A stretch of DNA of 64,000 bases, from positions 1-64,000 of the forward strand of contig CAZXTD010000003.1 in NCBI GenBank assembly GCA_964643575.1, read 5' to 3'. This DNA comes from Glaciecola sp964643575. GTDB lineage: Bacteria > Pseudomonadota > Gammaproteobacteria > Enterobacterales > Alteromonadaceae. The position numbers were made by a program, and so were the translations under genes. Shown here piece after piece: positions 27,123 through 36,284 of this stretch. The notes under the pieces were generated by a model that worked only from the letters and a program-made list of their open reading frames with translations, was not told where the DNA came from and ran no database searches. How positions within the stretch are numbered: the stretch's first letter is position 1; every line of letters starts with the position of its first letter.

Positions 27123-30100
27123 GCCACCTGCAAGTTTTGTTGACGCTTTTGGGCTATTTTTTGTTGCCTGCGGGTACGCAAACGACATAAGAGCGCGACT
27201 AATACTGGGGTAAATACTAGCGACAATATAACAGAAAAGCCAACCCCGCCGGCAAGGACAACAGCCAATGGAGGCCAAAATGAACCCTCACTAAATAACA
27301 ATAATGGAATCAAACCACCGACGGTGGTAAAAGTGGTCGATAAAATATGCCTAGAACAACTCATGGTTTCTTCAACAATCGATTGTGTGTCGCCTTGCAT
27401 CGCTTTAGGGTTAGCCGCAATGGCTGCAATCACAACAATAGAACCGTTAATGGCGACCCCAATTAGGCCAGCGCTGCCAAGCAAAGGGTTAAAGCCAATA
27501 GGCAAACCCGACAGCCATAAACTTAAAAAGCCTAAGCCAACCGACAGCATTGCGACCAAACCAATTACCGCAGCAAAGCGTACGCTTGCAAAGCTCAAAA
27601 TCAAAGCGGTTACCATCAATACCAATAACACCGGCAAATAGGTAGCAAGCTGTCCTAGCGCTTGTGCTTGCTCGTCTGCATCACCCGCCATCTTAATGCG
27701 ATAGCCCGGTGGCAGAGTAATGTTTTGTTCAACTAATTCACGCAATTGCTCACTGGCCGTTACCGCAGCTACGCTGGGCAATAAATAAGCTTTTATTTTG
27801 TTTACGCGCTCACCGTCTACTCTCGTGATACCGCTAATACTGGGCAGCACTTCAATTTGTCCGATAGCGCCCACGCCAATTAGCGCTCGGGTGTTGCCGG
27901 TTTGTGCAATTAAAGGCAACGCATCCAACTGTTGAATTGTGCTGCGTTGTTTATCGCCCACTCTTACTCGAATATCGAGCTCTTCAGTGCCTTCTAAAAT
28001 CGAACCGCCTGTACTGCCCGACAAAGCAACTTGCAACTGCTGCGCGATGTTGCTTAAAGACAGCTGAGACAGGTAAGACTGATTTTCACTTACATTCACA
28101 ACCACTTCAGCCTCGCCAGAGCTTATAGATATTAACGACTGAGTGAGCCCCGGAATTTGCGTCATTGCCAAGCGCACTTGTTTACCTAATTCGTCTAGTA
28201 CCAGTAGGTCATTACCAAAAATGTCCACTTCAAGGGGGGCATCAATTGGCGGGCCTTGCCCAAATTTACGCACAATTATTTTTGCTTCCGGAATGCTATC
28301 TTGTAGATCGTATTGCAAGTCGACAATAAGTTGGTCGGCCTGGGCAACGCTTTGGGCTGTAATAACCGCATTGGCAAAGTTGGGGGAATTATCTCGATTC
28401 ATGACTTGATTGTAATACACCGATGGCGCAGAGCCGCCAATCATCCAAGTCACTTGTGCAATGCCTTCTTTTTGGGCGATGTAAGCGTCGGCCTCTCTCG
28501 CAAGTGAATAGGTATGGTCGATGCCAGTGCCCTCAGGCATAATTAGGTAGACTTCAAACTGGTCGCGGTCGGCACTTGGGAAAAACACATTAGCGAGCTG
28601 CTGGGATAATACGAAACCTGAAAGGCAAAAAACAGTAATGATTGGCAGCACTAATAGGGGCCGCCTTATTGCTTTGCCAATGAGCTGTTTAAAGGCCAAA
28701 GAAACCGAAGGTAACTGATAACCTCGAGTAAACCAATGGGCTTGTGCATCTGCTTCGCGCGGCAAATATCGGGCAGCCAGCGCCGCAATAAGCGTTAAGG
28801 AAATAGCCAGCGAACCAATTAATGCCATCACCACGCTAATGGCAATAGGGCTTATAAAGTCACCTATGTTGCCGTTGAGTAAAAATATCGGCATAAAACC
28901 CAATATAGTTGTGATTGTTGAAGCCAGTAAAGGCGAAAACAAATGGCTCACACTCTTTTGCATCACTTCTAGGCGGCTAAACGATTTATCGAGTAAGTTC
29001 AGCCGAATTTCGTCCGTTATCACAATTGCGTTGTCGATGAGCAAACCAATAGCAATAATGATCCCAAATATCGACATTTGATGAATCTGCTGGTTAAAAA
29101 AGCTAAGACTAAAAATCGCGAAAGACGCGCACAATGGCAAGGCTAAACCCACTATTAGTGAAGCTTTTATGCCCATAAAAAATAACACCACAAGCATTAC
29201 TACTGCTGAGCCCATCAGTAAGTTAGTACTTAGTTCAGATAACCGTGCGTCGGTATAAATGTTTTGCTCAAAGGTGATGTCTGCGGTAAACGAATTGCCA
29301 AACTCTTCGTTAAATCGTTCCATTTGCGCGCGCACGCCGGCCGTCCATTTGTCAACGCGCAGGGTTGTTTGCATACGCGCTGCAATAAAGATTCGGCGCT
29401 CTCCATCAACCAAAGCTATTTCATTAAGCGGCGTTCGTTGGCTTTTTTCAATGTCGGCGATATCTTGAAGGCGCAAGTATCTGCCATTGGCAGCCTGAAT
29501 AGGCACTTGCGCTAACATTGCCGTGCTATCTAAAGGTTCAGACACTTGCACTCGCATATCTTTTTGCGCATTTTGTAACACACCTGCAGGCAATTTAGGG
29601 TCGGCGCTTTGTATACGCTGACTCACTTCTGACAAGGTCAAACCCGTCATAGCCAATTGTTGCGGGTTAATGGTAACAGTGATTTCTTCTTCAGGCTCAC
29701 CATACACGCGCACAATTTCGGTGCCTGGCACATTGCGGATACGATCTGATAGCTCGGTTGCCATACGGCCCACTTGAGTCAAATTAGTCGTGTCTGGATA
29801 GTTAGCCTTAATCGACAATATGACAGTAAATGCTGTTGCGCCGCGTTTATCTTCTAATAAAGGTTTGCCCGCACCATCAGGGAATCGCTGAGAAGCATCA
29901 TCTATTGCATCGCGTATTTTTGAAAATACTTGTTGGTTGTTTTCGTTGCTAGTGGTGTCTTGCAGTTCTACAAATAAAGAAGAAAAGCCTGCTTTTGAAG
30001 TGGATTTTATTTCTTTGATTTCGTACAACTGGCGCAGTTCATCTTCTAGTACATCAGACACCAAGGCTTCGACTCGCTCAGCAGATGCGCCTGGGTAACT

Positions 30101-30286
30101 GGTTAAAATAATCACATTGCGCAAGTCTATGCGCGGATCTTCGAGGCGGGGCAAGGTATTAACCGCCGATAGGCCTGCTACTAAAATAATAATAATACTG
30201 AGAACAAGTAGATGCCCTTTACGGAAAAACGCCGTATACCAGGATGGGTTTACTGGCTGGGGAGCTTGATTTGATGTGTTTTGCAT
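27119..30286 (-). CDS. RND family multidrug efflux permease
   Basis: Proton-driven inner-membrane exporter of the AcrB superfamily, 1055 residues. It has the N-terminal helix, the first large periplasmic loop beginning LPRLEDPRIDLRNVIILTSYPGASAERVE, six helices with the proton-relay segment IGLLIDNAIVITDEIRLN (the usual DD pair reads DN), a second helix at ~530, the second periplasmic loop, and six more helices to the C-terminus. The adaptor gene lies upstream (18 bases) and a TetR regulator diverges from it; no outer-membrane TolC-type gene is present. Substrate unknown. Confidence 0.92.
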   Translation of the reverse strand: MQNTSNQAPQPVNPSWYTAFFRKGHLLVLSIIIILVAGLSAVNTLPRLEDPRIDLRNVIILTSYPGASAERVEALVSDVLEDELRQLYEIKEIKSTSKAGFSSLFVELQDTTSNENNQQVFSKIRDAIDDASQRFPDGAGKPLLEDKRGATAFTVILSIKANYPDTTNLTQVGRMATELSDRIRNVPGTEIVRVYGEPEEEITVTINPQQLAMTGLTLSEVSQRIQSADPKLPAGVLQNAQKDMRVQVSEPLDSTAMLAQVPIQAANGRYLRLQDIADIEKSQRTPLNEIALVDGERRIFIAARMQTTLRVDKWTAGVRAQMERFNEEFGNSFTADITFEQNIYTDARLSELSTNLLMGSAVVMLVVLFFMGIKASLIVGLALPLCASFAIFSLSFFNQQIHQMSIFGIIIAIGLLIDNAIVITDEIRLNLLDKSFSRLEVMQKSVSHLFSPLLASTITTILGFMPIFLLNGNIGDFISPIAISVVMALIGSLAISLTLIAALAARYLPREADAQAHWFTRGYQLPSVSLAFKQLIGKAIRRPLLVLPIITVFCLSGFVLSQQLANVFFPSADRDQFEVYLIMPEGTGIDHTYSLAREADAYIAQKEGIAQVTWMIGGSAPSVYYNQVMNRDNSPNFANAVITAQSVAQADQLIVDLQYDLQDSIPEAKIIVRKFGQGPPIDAPLEVDIFGNDLLVLDELGKQVRLAMTQIPGLTQSLISISSGEAEVVVNVSENQSYLSQLSLSNIAQQLQVALSGSTGGSILEGTEELDIRVRVGDKQRSTIQQLDALPLIAQTGNTRALIGVGAIGQIEVLPSISGITRVDGERVNKIKAYLLPSVAAVTASEQLRELVEQNITLPPGYRIKMAGDADEQAQALGQLATYLPVLLVLMVTALILSFASVRFAAVIGLVAMLSVGLGFLSLWLSGLPIGFNPLLGSAGLIGVAINGSIVVIAAIAANPKAMQGDTQSIVEETMSCSRHILSTTFTTVGGLIPLLLFSEGSFWPPLAVVLAGGVGFSVILSLVFTPVLVALLCRLRTRRQQKIAQKRQQNLQVA

Positions 30287-30304
30287 AGCGGTTTTCCGTA
30301 TACC

Positions 30305-31603
30305 TTATCGAGTAGAAGAAAGCTGTTGAGCTAATGCATTTTGTTCAGCGCTTTGTGGTGTGATAGATGACATCAAAGCTCCTGAATCCTCTAACTTAAC
30401 CAAATCAACATCGTTTACCTTTTGCTGGGGCGTTAGCCGGTGTATCCCGTTAACCACAACTTTGTCGCCATTGCTAATTGCCCCACTCACGTATGCTCGC
30501 ACGTCATCTGCATACTCAATTGAGACCACACGCGTTTCGATACTTTGATTATCTGATACCACATACAAGGTCCACATACCTCTAATGCCTGTCGCTAGCG
30601 CGCTCAAAGGCACCCACGCGCCCTTTTTCTGTTGCACAATATCAACGGTTAGCGATACTAGGTCGCCAGCAACCATGAGTTGTTGCTGCATTGGCGATAG
30701 GTCTGCCATGTTAATGGTCATGACCGCGTCAATAGTGCGCGTGCTCATGCTGCGCTGTTTAGAAACCGACTTAACCTGAGCAGGAAATAATGAACCTCCA
30801 ATATTAAGCATGTAAGTGGCGTTTTCTCGAATGCCGAAAGCCGTTTGCTCAGGCAAGCCAAAACGTGCTTCTAAATTGGTTTTAGCCAAAATAGAGAAAA
30901 TAGCTTGGCCCGCATTTACCACCGTGCCATTGTCTACATATTGACGCACAACCTGACCATCAAATGGCGCAATAAGCGCTGACTTTGCGAGTTCGACTTG
31001 CAAGCTGCTCAAACGGGCTTTTGCTTCTTGCGTAAGCGCATTGGCGGCATCTAGTTCAGCTTGAGCTTCGTCTAGGCGCTGCTGTGGTTCAAGCCTGTTT
31101 TCTACAAGTTGTTTGATGCGCCGCTGCGAGAGCTGTGCAAGCTTTGCGTTTGCTTGAGCACTTGCTAGTGCGCTTTCTAATTCGTTTTTACGTGCTTGGA
31201 GTCGAGCTATGTCAAGCTGAGCCAGTAAATCCCCTTGTTTAACGCTGGCGCCTTCAAGCACAACTAAGTTTTTAAGGGTACCTGCTAATTCAAAACCAAT
31301 ATCAGATTGTTGCACCGACTCAACTTGCCCGTATACGCTACGTGGTTTTTGATACTCAGTTTGAATGCTTATTTCGGCAGCTTGCACGCGCGTGTTTTGT
31401 GTCACCAACATTCTATCGTTGTCAAGGGCTAGCGCACTTTGGTTTCCCGAAAACATCATCAACACAATAAGGGCAATAAAACACACCGTAGCAATAATCA
31501 GTAATAGACTCCTATTAGGTGAAATTTCGGGCCCGTTGTTATTTGATTGTGTCATTTGTGCAGTATCCTGCTCGTCGTGTTGTAAGTCGTCTTTGGTCGA
31601 CAT
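30305..31603 (-). CDS. RND efflux periplasmic adaptor (membrane fusion protein)
   Basis: Links the RND permease to an outer-membrane channel. The 432-residue protein has a ~35-residue cytosolic N-terminus, one membrane helix (SLLLIIATVCFIALIVLMMF), a lipoyl half-motif (GTLKNLVVLEGASVKQGDLLAQLD), a long coiled-coil hairpin (~120-190) and the second lipoyl half (SALIAPFDGQVVRQYVDNGTVV), then beta-barrel and membrane-proximal domains. I chose the ATG at 31603 because GGAAA lies 8 bases upstream and the frame upstream runs into a 12-bp repeat and an N-gap. Forms an operon with the permease, the 37-residue peptide and the DUF2982-like gene. Confidence 0.88.
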   Translation of the reverse strand: MSTKDDLQHDEQDTAQMTQSNNNGPEISPNRSLLLIIATVCFIALIVLMMFSGNQSALALDNDRMLVTQNTRVQAAEISIQTEYQKPRSVYGQVESVQQSDIGFELAGTLKNLVVLEGASVKQGDLLAQLDIARLQARKNELESALASAQANAKLAQLSQRRIKQLVENRLEPQQRLDEAQAELDAANALTQEAKARLSSLQVELAKSALIAPFDGQVVRQYVDNGTVVNAGQAIFSILAKTNLEARFGLPEQTAFGIRENATYMLNIGGSLFPAQVKSVSKQRSMSTRTIDAVMTINMADLSPMQQQLMVAGDLVSLTVDIVQQKKGAWVPLSALATGIRGMWTLYVVSDNQSIETRVVSIEYADDVRAYVSGAISNGDKVVVNGIHRLTPQQKVNDVDLVKLEDSGALMSSITPQSAEQNALAQQLSSTR

Positions 31604-31636
31604 AGGGTTTCCGTTTAAGCAATTGGCATTGCCTTT

Positions 31637-31646
31637 NNNNNNNNNN
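31637..31646. other. Assembly gap (10 N) next to tandem repeat
   Basis: The gap abuts three copies of a 12-bp repeat, so the assembly most likely broke because of the repeat; the true copy number is unknown. Confidence 0.9.
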
Positions 31647-31682
31647 TTCCAGTTTGGGTTCCAGTTTGGGTTCCAGTTTGGC
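31647..31682. repeat. 12-bp tandem repeat (TTCCAGTTTGGG, three visible copies) in the efflux promoter region
   Basis: Three head-to-tail copies, the last ending TTTGGC. The repeat and N-gap are bracketed by near-identical 15-mers, GCAATTGGCATTGCC (31619-31633) and GCAATTAGCATTGCC (31681-31695); the second, with the preceding G, forms GGCAAT-TAGC-ATTGCC, an inverted repeat. The block lies between the adaptor start and the TetR operator, so copy number may alter pump expression. Confidence 0.8.
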
Positions 31683-31733
31683 AATTAGCATTGCCATAAG
31701 TACGATAATGAGCCATAATCCTAGAATATAAAT

Positions 31734-31748
31734 ACTAGACTGTCTAGT
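31734..31748. promoter_or_regulatory. TetR-family operator in the tetR/efflux intergenic region
   Basis: ACTAGAC-T-GTCTAGT is a perfect inverted repeat with 7-bp arms around one central base, placed between the divergent tetR gene and the pump operon. Size and position are those expected of a TetR dimer site controlling both directions. Confidence 0.7.
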
Positions 31749-31874
31749 CTATTAATGTGAAATTTTATTTAAGCTTGTTTTATACGTCATTTTTAGGCTT
31801 TCAAATATGCACTAAAAACTAAATAATGCAGGTAAACCGTAAGTGCAATTAGTACAAAGGCAACAAAGTTAGGA

Positions 31875-32516
31875 ATGAGTAAAGCAGAAATTACACGCAC
31901 CGCAGGCAGGCCAAAGAGCCAGAAAAAGCGCGGGCAAATTTTACACAGCGCGGCTGAGTTGTTTTTGCAACAAGGCTTTGCAAAGGCATCAATGGACGCG
32001 GTGGCAAAAGAAAGCGGCGTTTCCAAACAAACGGTGTATTCTCATTTTGCAAACAAAGACGCTTTGTTTAATGCAGTAATCGAAACAAAATGCGAAGAAT
32101 ATCGCATTGAAGACGCCGCAATTTGTATTGAGACTCAAGCCTTAACTGAAATATTAGAATTAATTGGGCTTCGCTTTACCCTATTGTTAAATGATGAAAA
32201 CGTGGTGGCAATGTATAAAGTGGTTATCGCCGAATCAAAACCAGACTCACCAGAAGCACGCTTATTTTATGAGGCGGGCCCTGTGTATTCTTGTGAAATG
32301 GTTGAAAATCTGCTTATGGCTCACCCACAAAGCAAGCTTAACGCTGCCCAAGCAAAAGAAGTCGCGCTCGATTTTTTCAATTTAATGAAAGGCGACTTCC
32401 ATATGTTGAGCCTTTTACACTTACCTTATGAAATGACAGAGCTAGACCAGATGCAACATGCCAAACGTGTTGCAGAAAAAACAATCGCGATAATAGAATT
32501 AATTAAAGCGCGCTAA
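31875..32516 (+). CDS. TetR/AcrR family transcriptional regulator
   Basis: A 213-residue repressor-type regulator. The N-terminal HTH reads GRPKSQKKRGQILHSAAELFLQQGF..ASMDAVAKESGVSKQTVYSHFANKDALFNAV, canonical for TetR; the C-terminal ligand domain contains a TetR_C-like segment. It diverges from the RND pump operon and a perfect palindrome lies between, so it most probably represses the pump and itself until a ligand binds. RBS TTAGGA before ATG. The 3' end is 10 bases from the convergent EamA gene. Confidence 0.93.
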   Translation: MSKAEITRTAGRPKSQKKRGQILHSAAELFLQQGFAKASMDAVAKESGVSKQTVYSHFANKDALFNAVIETKCEEYRIEDAAICIETQALTEILELIGLRFTLLLNDENVVAMYKVVIAESKPDSPEARLFYEAGPVYSCEMVENLLMAHPQSKLNAAQAKEVALDFFNLMKGDFHMLSLLHLPYEMTELDQMQHAKRVAEKTIAIIELIKAR

Positions 32517-32526
32517 TCATCGAAGT

Positions 32527-33444
32527 TTACGTACGTTCGGCTTTGGGTGTAAACATCACCAAAGCGATACCGCCTAATATGACTAACTGCGAGATAACTA
32601 GCGCCATGGTAATCGCCTCCCCTATCCATATTAATCCGCCTAGCGCTGCAATAACTGGTACCATTAGTTGCACAACACCTGCTTGCACAGGCGTTAAACC
32701 ATTTAATGCATAATACCAAATGGCGTAGCCGATACCTGAGGTAATTGCACCAGACGCTATTGCTAGCACGAACCCTGAAACCGACCAACTAGACTCAACA
32801 AATAGGTACATGAGACCTAACGGGATGGCGAAAACAAGACTTTTGCTAAAATTGACACACGTGTCTAGCAATGGCGTTTGTGAGCCTTTACCCAATATTG
32901 TATACACAGCCCAGGCTATGCCCGATATCATCATTAATACAAAACCTGTTAATGAAAAGTCGACTTCATCGAGCCCACTTTGCGCATTAACCAAATAAAC
33001 TAACCCCGAAAATGCCATTACTAAACCGAGCCATTTGAGTAAACCCAATCGCTGTCCTTGCAAAATACTGACTGTGATCATGGTTAATTGGACGCAGCCG
33101 AATAAAATAAGCGCGCCTAAGCCAGCGTCGAGCAATATGTATGCGTAAGAAAAAGTAGCAGCATATAAAAACAACATTAAAGGTGCTAACCACAATTGTA
33201 AGGTGCTTTTATTGACGATGGTGTTTGCCTGAGTATTGCTTGAAGCTTGGCGGGTAAGCCATACAATCATGATTAAAGTAATAGCGCCACTGAGCAAGCG
33301 CAAAATAGTAAAAGTGGTCGCGTCGATACTCTGGTCTTGCAATGCTAAACGGCATAACACTGAGTTGCCTGCAAATGCCATAAGAGCGATTAAGGTTGAA
33401 AAAAAATACTTCACCTGTGTTTTACGAACAACACTGGCAAACAA
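32527..33444 (-). CDS. EamA/DMT family transporter
   Basis: A 305-residue inner-membrane protein with about ten helices in two repeated halves, as in the drug/metabolite transporter EamA family (first half from FFSTLIALMAFAGNSVLCRLAL, second half starting FSLTGFVLMMISGIAWAVYTILG, ending with ALVISQLVILGGIALVMF). The conserved VQLMVPVIAALGGLIWIGE near the C-terminus is typical of EamA repeat 2. Substrate unknown; members export amino acids or metabolites. It lies 11 bases downstream of a LytTR regulator stop on the same strand order (LytS-LytT-EamA), so it may be the last gene of that operon. Confidence 0.85.
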   Translation of the reverse strand: MFASVVRKTQVKYFFSTLIALMAFAGNSVLCRLALQDQSIDATTFTILRLLSGAITLIMIVWLTRQASSNTQANTIVNKSTLQLWLAPLMLFLYAATFSYAYILLDAGLGALILFGCVQLTMITVSILQGQRLGLLKWLGLVMAFSGLVYLVNAQSGLDEVDFSLTGFVLMMISGIAWAVYTILGKGSQTPLLDTCVNFSKSLVFAIPLGLMYLFVESSWSVSGFVLAIASGAITSGIGYAIWYYALNGLTPVQAGVVQLMVPVIAALGGLIWIGEAITMALVISQLVILGGIALVMFTPKAERT

Positions 33445-33455
33445 ACACCCAATGC

Positions 33456-34319
33456 TTATCCATTGGCGCCTAACTCTTTAAGCTGTAGCTTATATTTTCG
33501 ACTCACTTTCACGCTGTCTCCTGAACTTAATAAAGCCAAGTATTCACCATTGGAGTTAGGCGTTAGGCTGGTTAACTTTGTGAGGTTGATAATAGCAGAA
33601 CGACTCGCCCTCATAAATTGCTTAACACACAGTTCTTTCTCAAACTCTTTAAGTGGCTTACGAATGATGTGGTTTCCGCCTTCTGTGTGCACACACATAT
33701 AATCACCCGCAGCTTCAATCCATAAAATACTTTCTAGCTTTATACGAAGCCATTGTGTACCACTTTTTAAAGATATAGTGTCGTGAGATGCGTTAAGGTT
33801 ACCGGGTTGTGCTTGCGCGAGTTTATGCATAAAAATATCGACTGAGCTGCCTGTTTTACGCAAAATCAAATCGTTGAGTGCTTCATGTTGTTGAGATTTT
33901 TCACGCAAGTCAAAAGCACTTCTTATTTTTTGTAAGCACGCTTCAAAACGGTCTCCCGCAAACGGCTTTAATAAGTAATCAAGCGCTTTAAAATCAAAGG
34001 CCTCCACCGCAAATTCTTTAAAGGCAGTTACAAAAACAATCGCACAGTCTTTGTATGAACTTTGCATCAGCCATTGCGCAAATTCGGTTCCAGACATACC
34101 TGGCATTTCAATATCTAAAAAAATAACATCTGGTCGGCAACTATCCATTTGACCAATAGCGTCTATGGCAGACGCGCATTCACCCACTATATCGATATAC
34201 TCAATATCTTTAAGGTGTATTTTAAGGCCCTCTCTAGCCAATGACTCATCATCGACAAGCATCACTCGAATTGCCCTGCCCTGCTCTAATGAGATCTTAT
34301 GTACGTTGGGTTCAAGCAT
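33456..34319 (-). CDS. LytTR-family response regulator
   Basis: DNA-binding response regulator, 287 residues. The receiver (~17-135) has MLVDDESLAREGL, phospho-acceptor Asp in VIFLDIEMPGMSG, T in VFVTAF and the KPF lysine in DYLLKPFAGDRFE. After a linker, the LytTR domain (~190-287) contains ILWIEAAGDYMCVHTEGG, IIRKPLKEFEKEL and FMRASRSAIINLTKLTSL. Its ATG overlaps the stop of the histidine-kinase gene upstream (TAATG), so the two are translationally coupled as a two-component pair. Targets unknown; the adjacent EamA gene is a candidate. Confidence 0.92.
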   Translation of the reverse strand: MLEPNVHKISLEQGRAIRVMLVDDESLAREGLKIHLKDIEYIDIVGECASAIDAIGQMDSCRPDVIFLDIEMPGMSGTEFAQWLMQSSYKDCAIVFVTAFKEFAVEAFDFKALDYLLKPFAGDRFEACLQKIRSAFDLREKSQQHEALNDLILRKTGSSVDIFMHKLAQAQPGNLNASHDTISLKSGTQWLRIKLESILWIEAAGDYMCVHTEGGNHIIRKPLKEFEKELCVKQFMRASRSAIINLTKLTSLTPNSNGEYLALLSSGDSVKVSRKYKLQLKELGANG

Positions 34320-35449
34320 TACGCCAGCTCCTTAGGGATCGTAATACTCACCTCAAAACCCTGCGGGACGAGCTGCTGAGTATCAAAACGATGCCTGCCA
34401 GGATAAAGTACAGCTAAACGCTCTTTGATGTTTTGCAAACCTACCTTACTCATTGTTGAATCTTTGATTTTTGCCTTTGGCACGCCTGGGCCATTGTCAC
34501 TGATACACAAATTCAAGTGATCATTATTGCAGTCTGCCTTTATGCTAATCACGCCGCCACTGGCCATATTGGCGATGGCATATTTGATAGCGTTTTCGAT
34601 AATAGGCTGCAGCAACAAACTGGGTACCAAGAGATTTTCGGCGTCTGGATGCACTTCCATATTTATCGACAGCCTCTCGTCGAACCGAGTTTTTTCTATT
34701 TCAAGATAAAGCATACTTGCTTTTAGTTCATCGATTAATGGAATTTTTTGTTCAGGGTCGTTATCTAGTGAAAAACGTAAAAAAGTCGATAGCCTCGCTA
34801 GCATGCCATTGGCTTTTTCTTTTTGGTCGAGCAGCACCAAGGTTGATATTGCATTTAAAGTATTAAATAAAAAGTGCGGATTAATTTGATAGCGCAACAT
34901 TTTTATTTGCGCCTTGTGTGATAAGCGAGCCGCTTCAAAGTGAAGCTGTTTTTCGTTGACTAAGCGGTAATGATAATTAATACCAAAATACAAACTGCTC
35001 CACACTAGAATCATGAAAAACGAATAGCCTAGCCCGTCTAATATGGCCCAAGGGTTATCAGCCATGCTAGCAGACTCGCTTAGCCATTCGGCATAGCCTA
35101 CATTACTTTTTAGTCTGGACATCGCTAAATTTTTAAGCGGTGTCCAGATAAGAGCCGCCAGTAAACTCGCGGACATTATGCAAAGTAGTAGGCTTTTAGC
35201 TTGCAAGTGCCAACAGTTGCGGTATACGTAGCGCATAGGAAGCGTTAACAAAGCGGCGATTAAACCACTTACAATTAGCGGAAATATTATCGTTAAACTG
35301 GCTTTTTCGTTGTGCGTAAACAAAACATTGTCAAAAGTAAAAATAATCACATACGAAAACCAGCCCGCAAAATGTAAGAGCCAAAATGATAGCTTGGGGG
35401 CTTGCTTGCCATGCGATGGAGAGCTTGTATTAGACTTGGTCTTTATCAT
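34319..35449 (-). CDS. LytS/YehU-type sensor histidine kinase
   Basis: A 376-residue membrane kinase of the His_kinase (PF06580) type. Four membrane helices fill residues ~25-165; a short coiled stretch leads to the phospho-acceptor segment QINPHFLFNTLNAISTL and a HATPase domain with IENAIKYAI (N box) and LCISDNGPGV. The N-terminal region has no 5TM-LYT or GAF sensor, so the signal is unknown. Partner regulator overlaps by one base at the 3' end. Confidence 0.9.
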   Translation of the reverse strand: MIKTKSNTSSPSHGKQAPKLSFWLLHFAGWFSYVIIFTFDNVLFTHNEKASLTIIFPLIVSGLIAALLTLPMRYVYRNCWHLQAKSLLLCIMSASLLAALIWTPLKNLAMSRLKSNVGYAEWLSESASMADNPWAILDGLGYSFFMILVWSSLYFGINYHYRLVNEKQLHFEAARLSHKAQIKMLRYQINPHFLFNTLNAISTLVLLDQKEKANGMLARLSTFLRFSLDNDPEQKIPLIDELKASMLYLEIEKTRFDERLSINMEVHPDAENLLVPSLLLQPIIENAIKYAIANMASGGVISIKADCNNDHLNLCISDNGPGVPKAKIKDSTMSKVGLQNIKERLAVLYPGRHRFDTQQLVPQGFEVSITIPKELA

Positions 35450-35583
35450 GTAATGAGGGCAACGCGCATATTATTTACGATATCAAATTAGATGGTACTA
35501 CAGTTCTTTTCGTTCGCGTTGATAAATTAGACAAAATACGGAATTACGCGACAAAGCATGGCTTTATCATACAAGCCTAAGGT

Positions 35584-35608
35584 ATAAAAAAGGGCGCTAA
35601 AAGCACCC
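35584..35608 (-). terminator. Rho-independent terminator after the DUF3718 gene
   Basis: On the minus strand GGGTGC and GCGCCC pair (one T-G wobble) over a 5-nt loop, then six T. It lies ~70 bases beyond the DUF3718 stop. Confidence 0.6.
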
Positions 35609-35676
35609 AAAATTGCTAGGGAGAACACTCGTCTATTCGACAAGTATCGTTAGCAAACCTTCATATACCATGCAAA

Positions 35677-36048
35677 TTATTCGCCATGGATTTCATTAAT
35701 CGGTGCACGAGCTTTCTTTGCTGCAAGATACTCCTTGTCAGTAATACCTCCTTTACCCGCTATAAACATAGCCGTATTAGTTGCGCCGTTAACGAGAGCA
35801 AAAGTAACCGCAGGCAAACCATCACATACAAGGCCCTTTTTCAGCATATTTCTATTTAATCTTGAATGTCTAATTGCGCGTTTTAGCTTTGCAGAATTGT
35901 CTTGTTTTAATAGCACGCACATTTGTACTAGCTCATCCTCTAGGTTTGAATCAATAAATGGACCTTTACTCGTATTTTGTTGCCCTTGGGCTAGTGCCGG
36001 CAAGCTTGTAATTGACAATATTAATAAAATGGAATTAATCAGTTTCAT
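35677..36048 (-). CDS. DUF3718 family secreted protein
   Basis: A 123-residue protein with a clear signal peptide (MKLINSILLILSITSLPALAQ) and a mature domain with two cysteines: ELVQMCVLLKQDN and KKGLVCDGLPAVTFALVNGA. This spacing and the V-C-[DN]-G motif are those of DUF3718, small periplasmic proteins of unknown role in Alteromonadales. The cysteines probably form a disulfide. Single gene, divergent from pyrB. Confidence 0.7.
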   Translation of the reverse strand: MKLINSILLILSITSLPALAQGQQNTSKGPFIDSNLEDELVQMCVLLKQDNSAKLKRAIRHSRLNRNMLKKGLVCDGLPAVTFALVNGATNTAMFIAGKGGITDKEYLAAKKARAPINEIHGE

Positions 36049-36284
36049 AATAACTACCTTCTAGTTTTGCTCACGCTGAAAGTGTGTGGGCAGTGATAGT
36101 AGTTAACCGAATAAATCGTATTTCGTAACGAAATGATCGACAAACTGCGTTAAGAACCTGATGAGCAAGATGGTTTACGGAATTGTGAGATGAATGCATG
36201 CTTGTTTATAAAAACAAAAGGTATTCAAAACAAAGTTTGATACAATCTGTGCAGACAAATTAGACGCGAGAATCTTTAGAATTC

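Noticed and set aside
31604..31684. N-terminal extension of the RND adaptor through Asn-Pro-Asn-Trp repeats
   Set aside because: It begins with TTG, crosses the N-gap and a 12-bp DNA repeat; the ATG at 31603 has a good RBS and gives a normal adaptor N-terminus.
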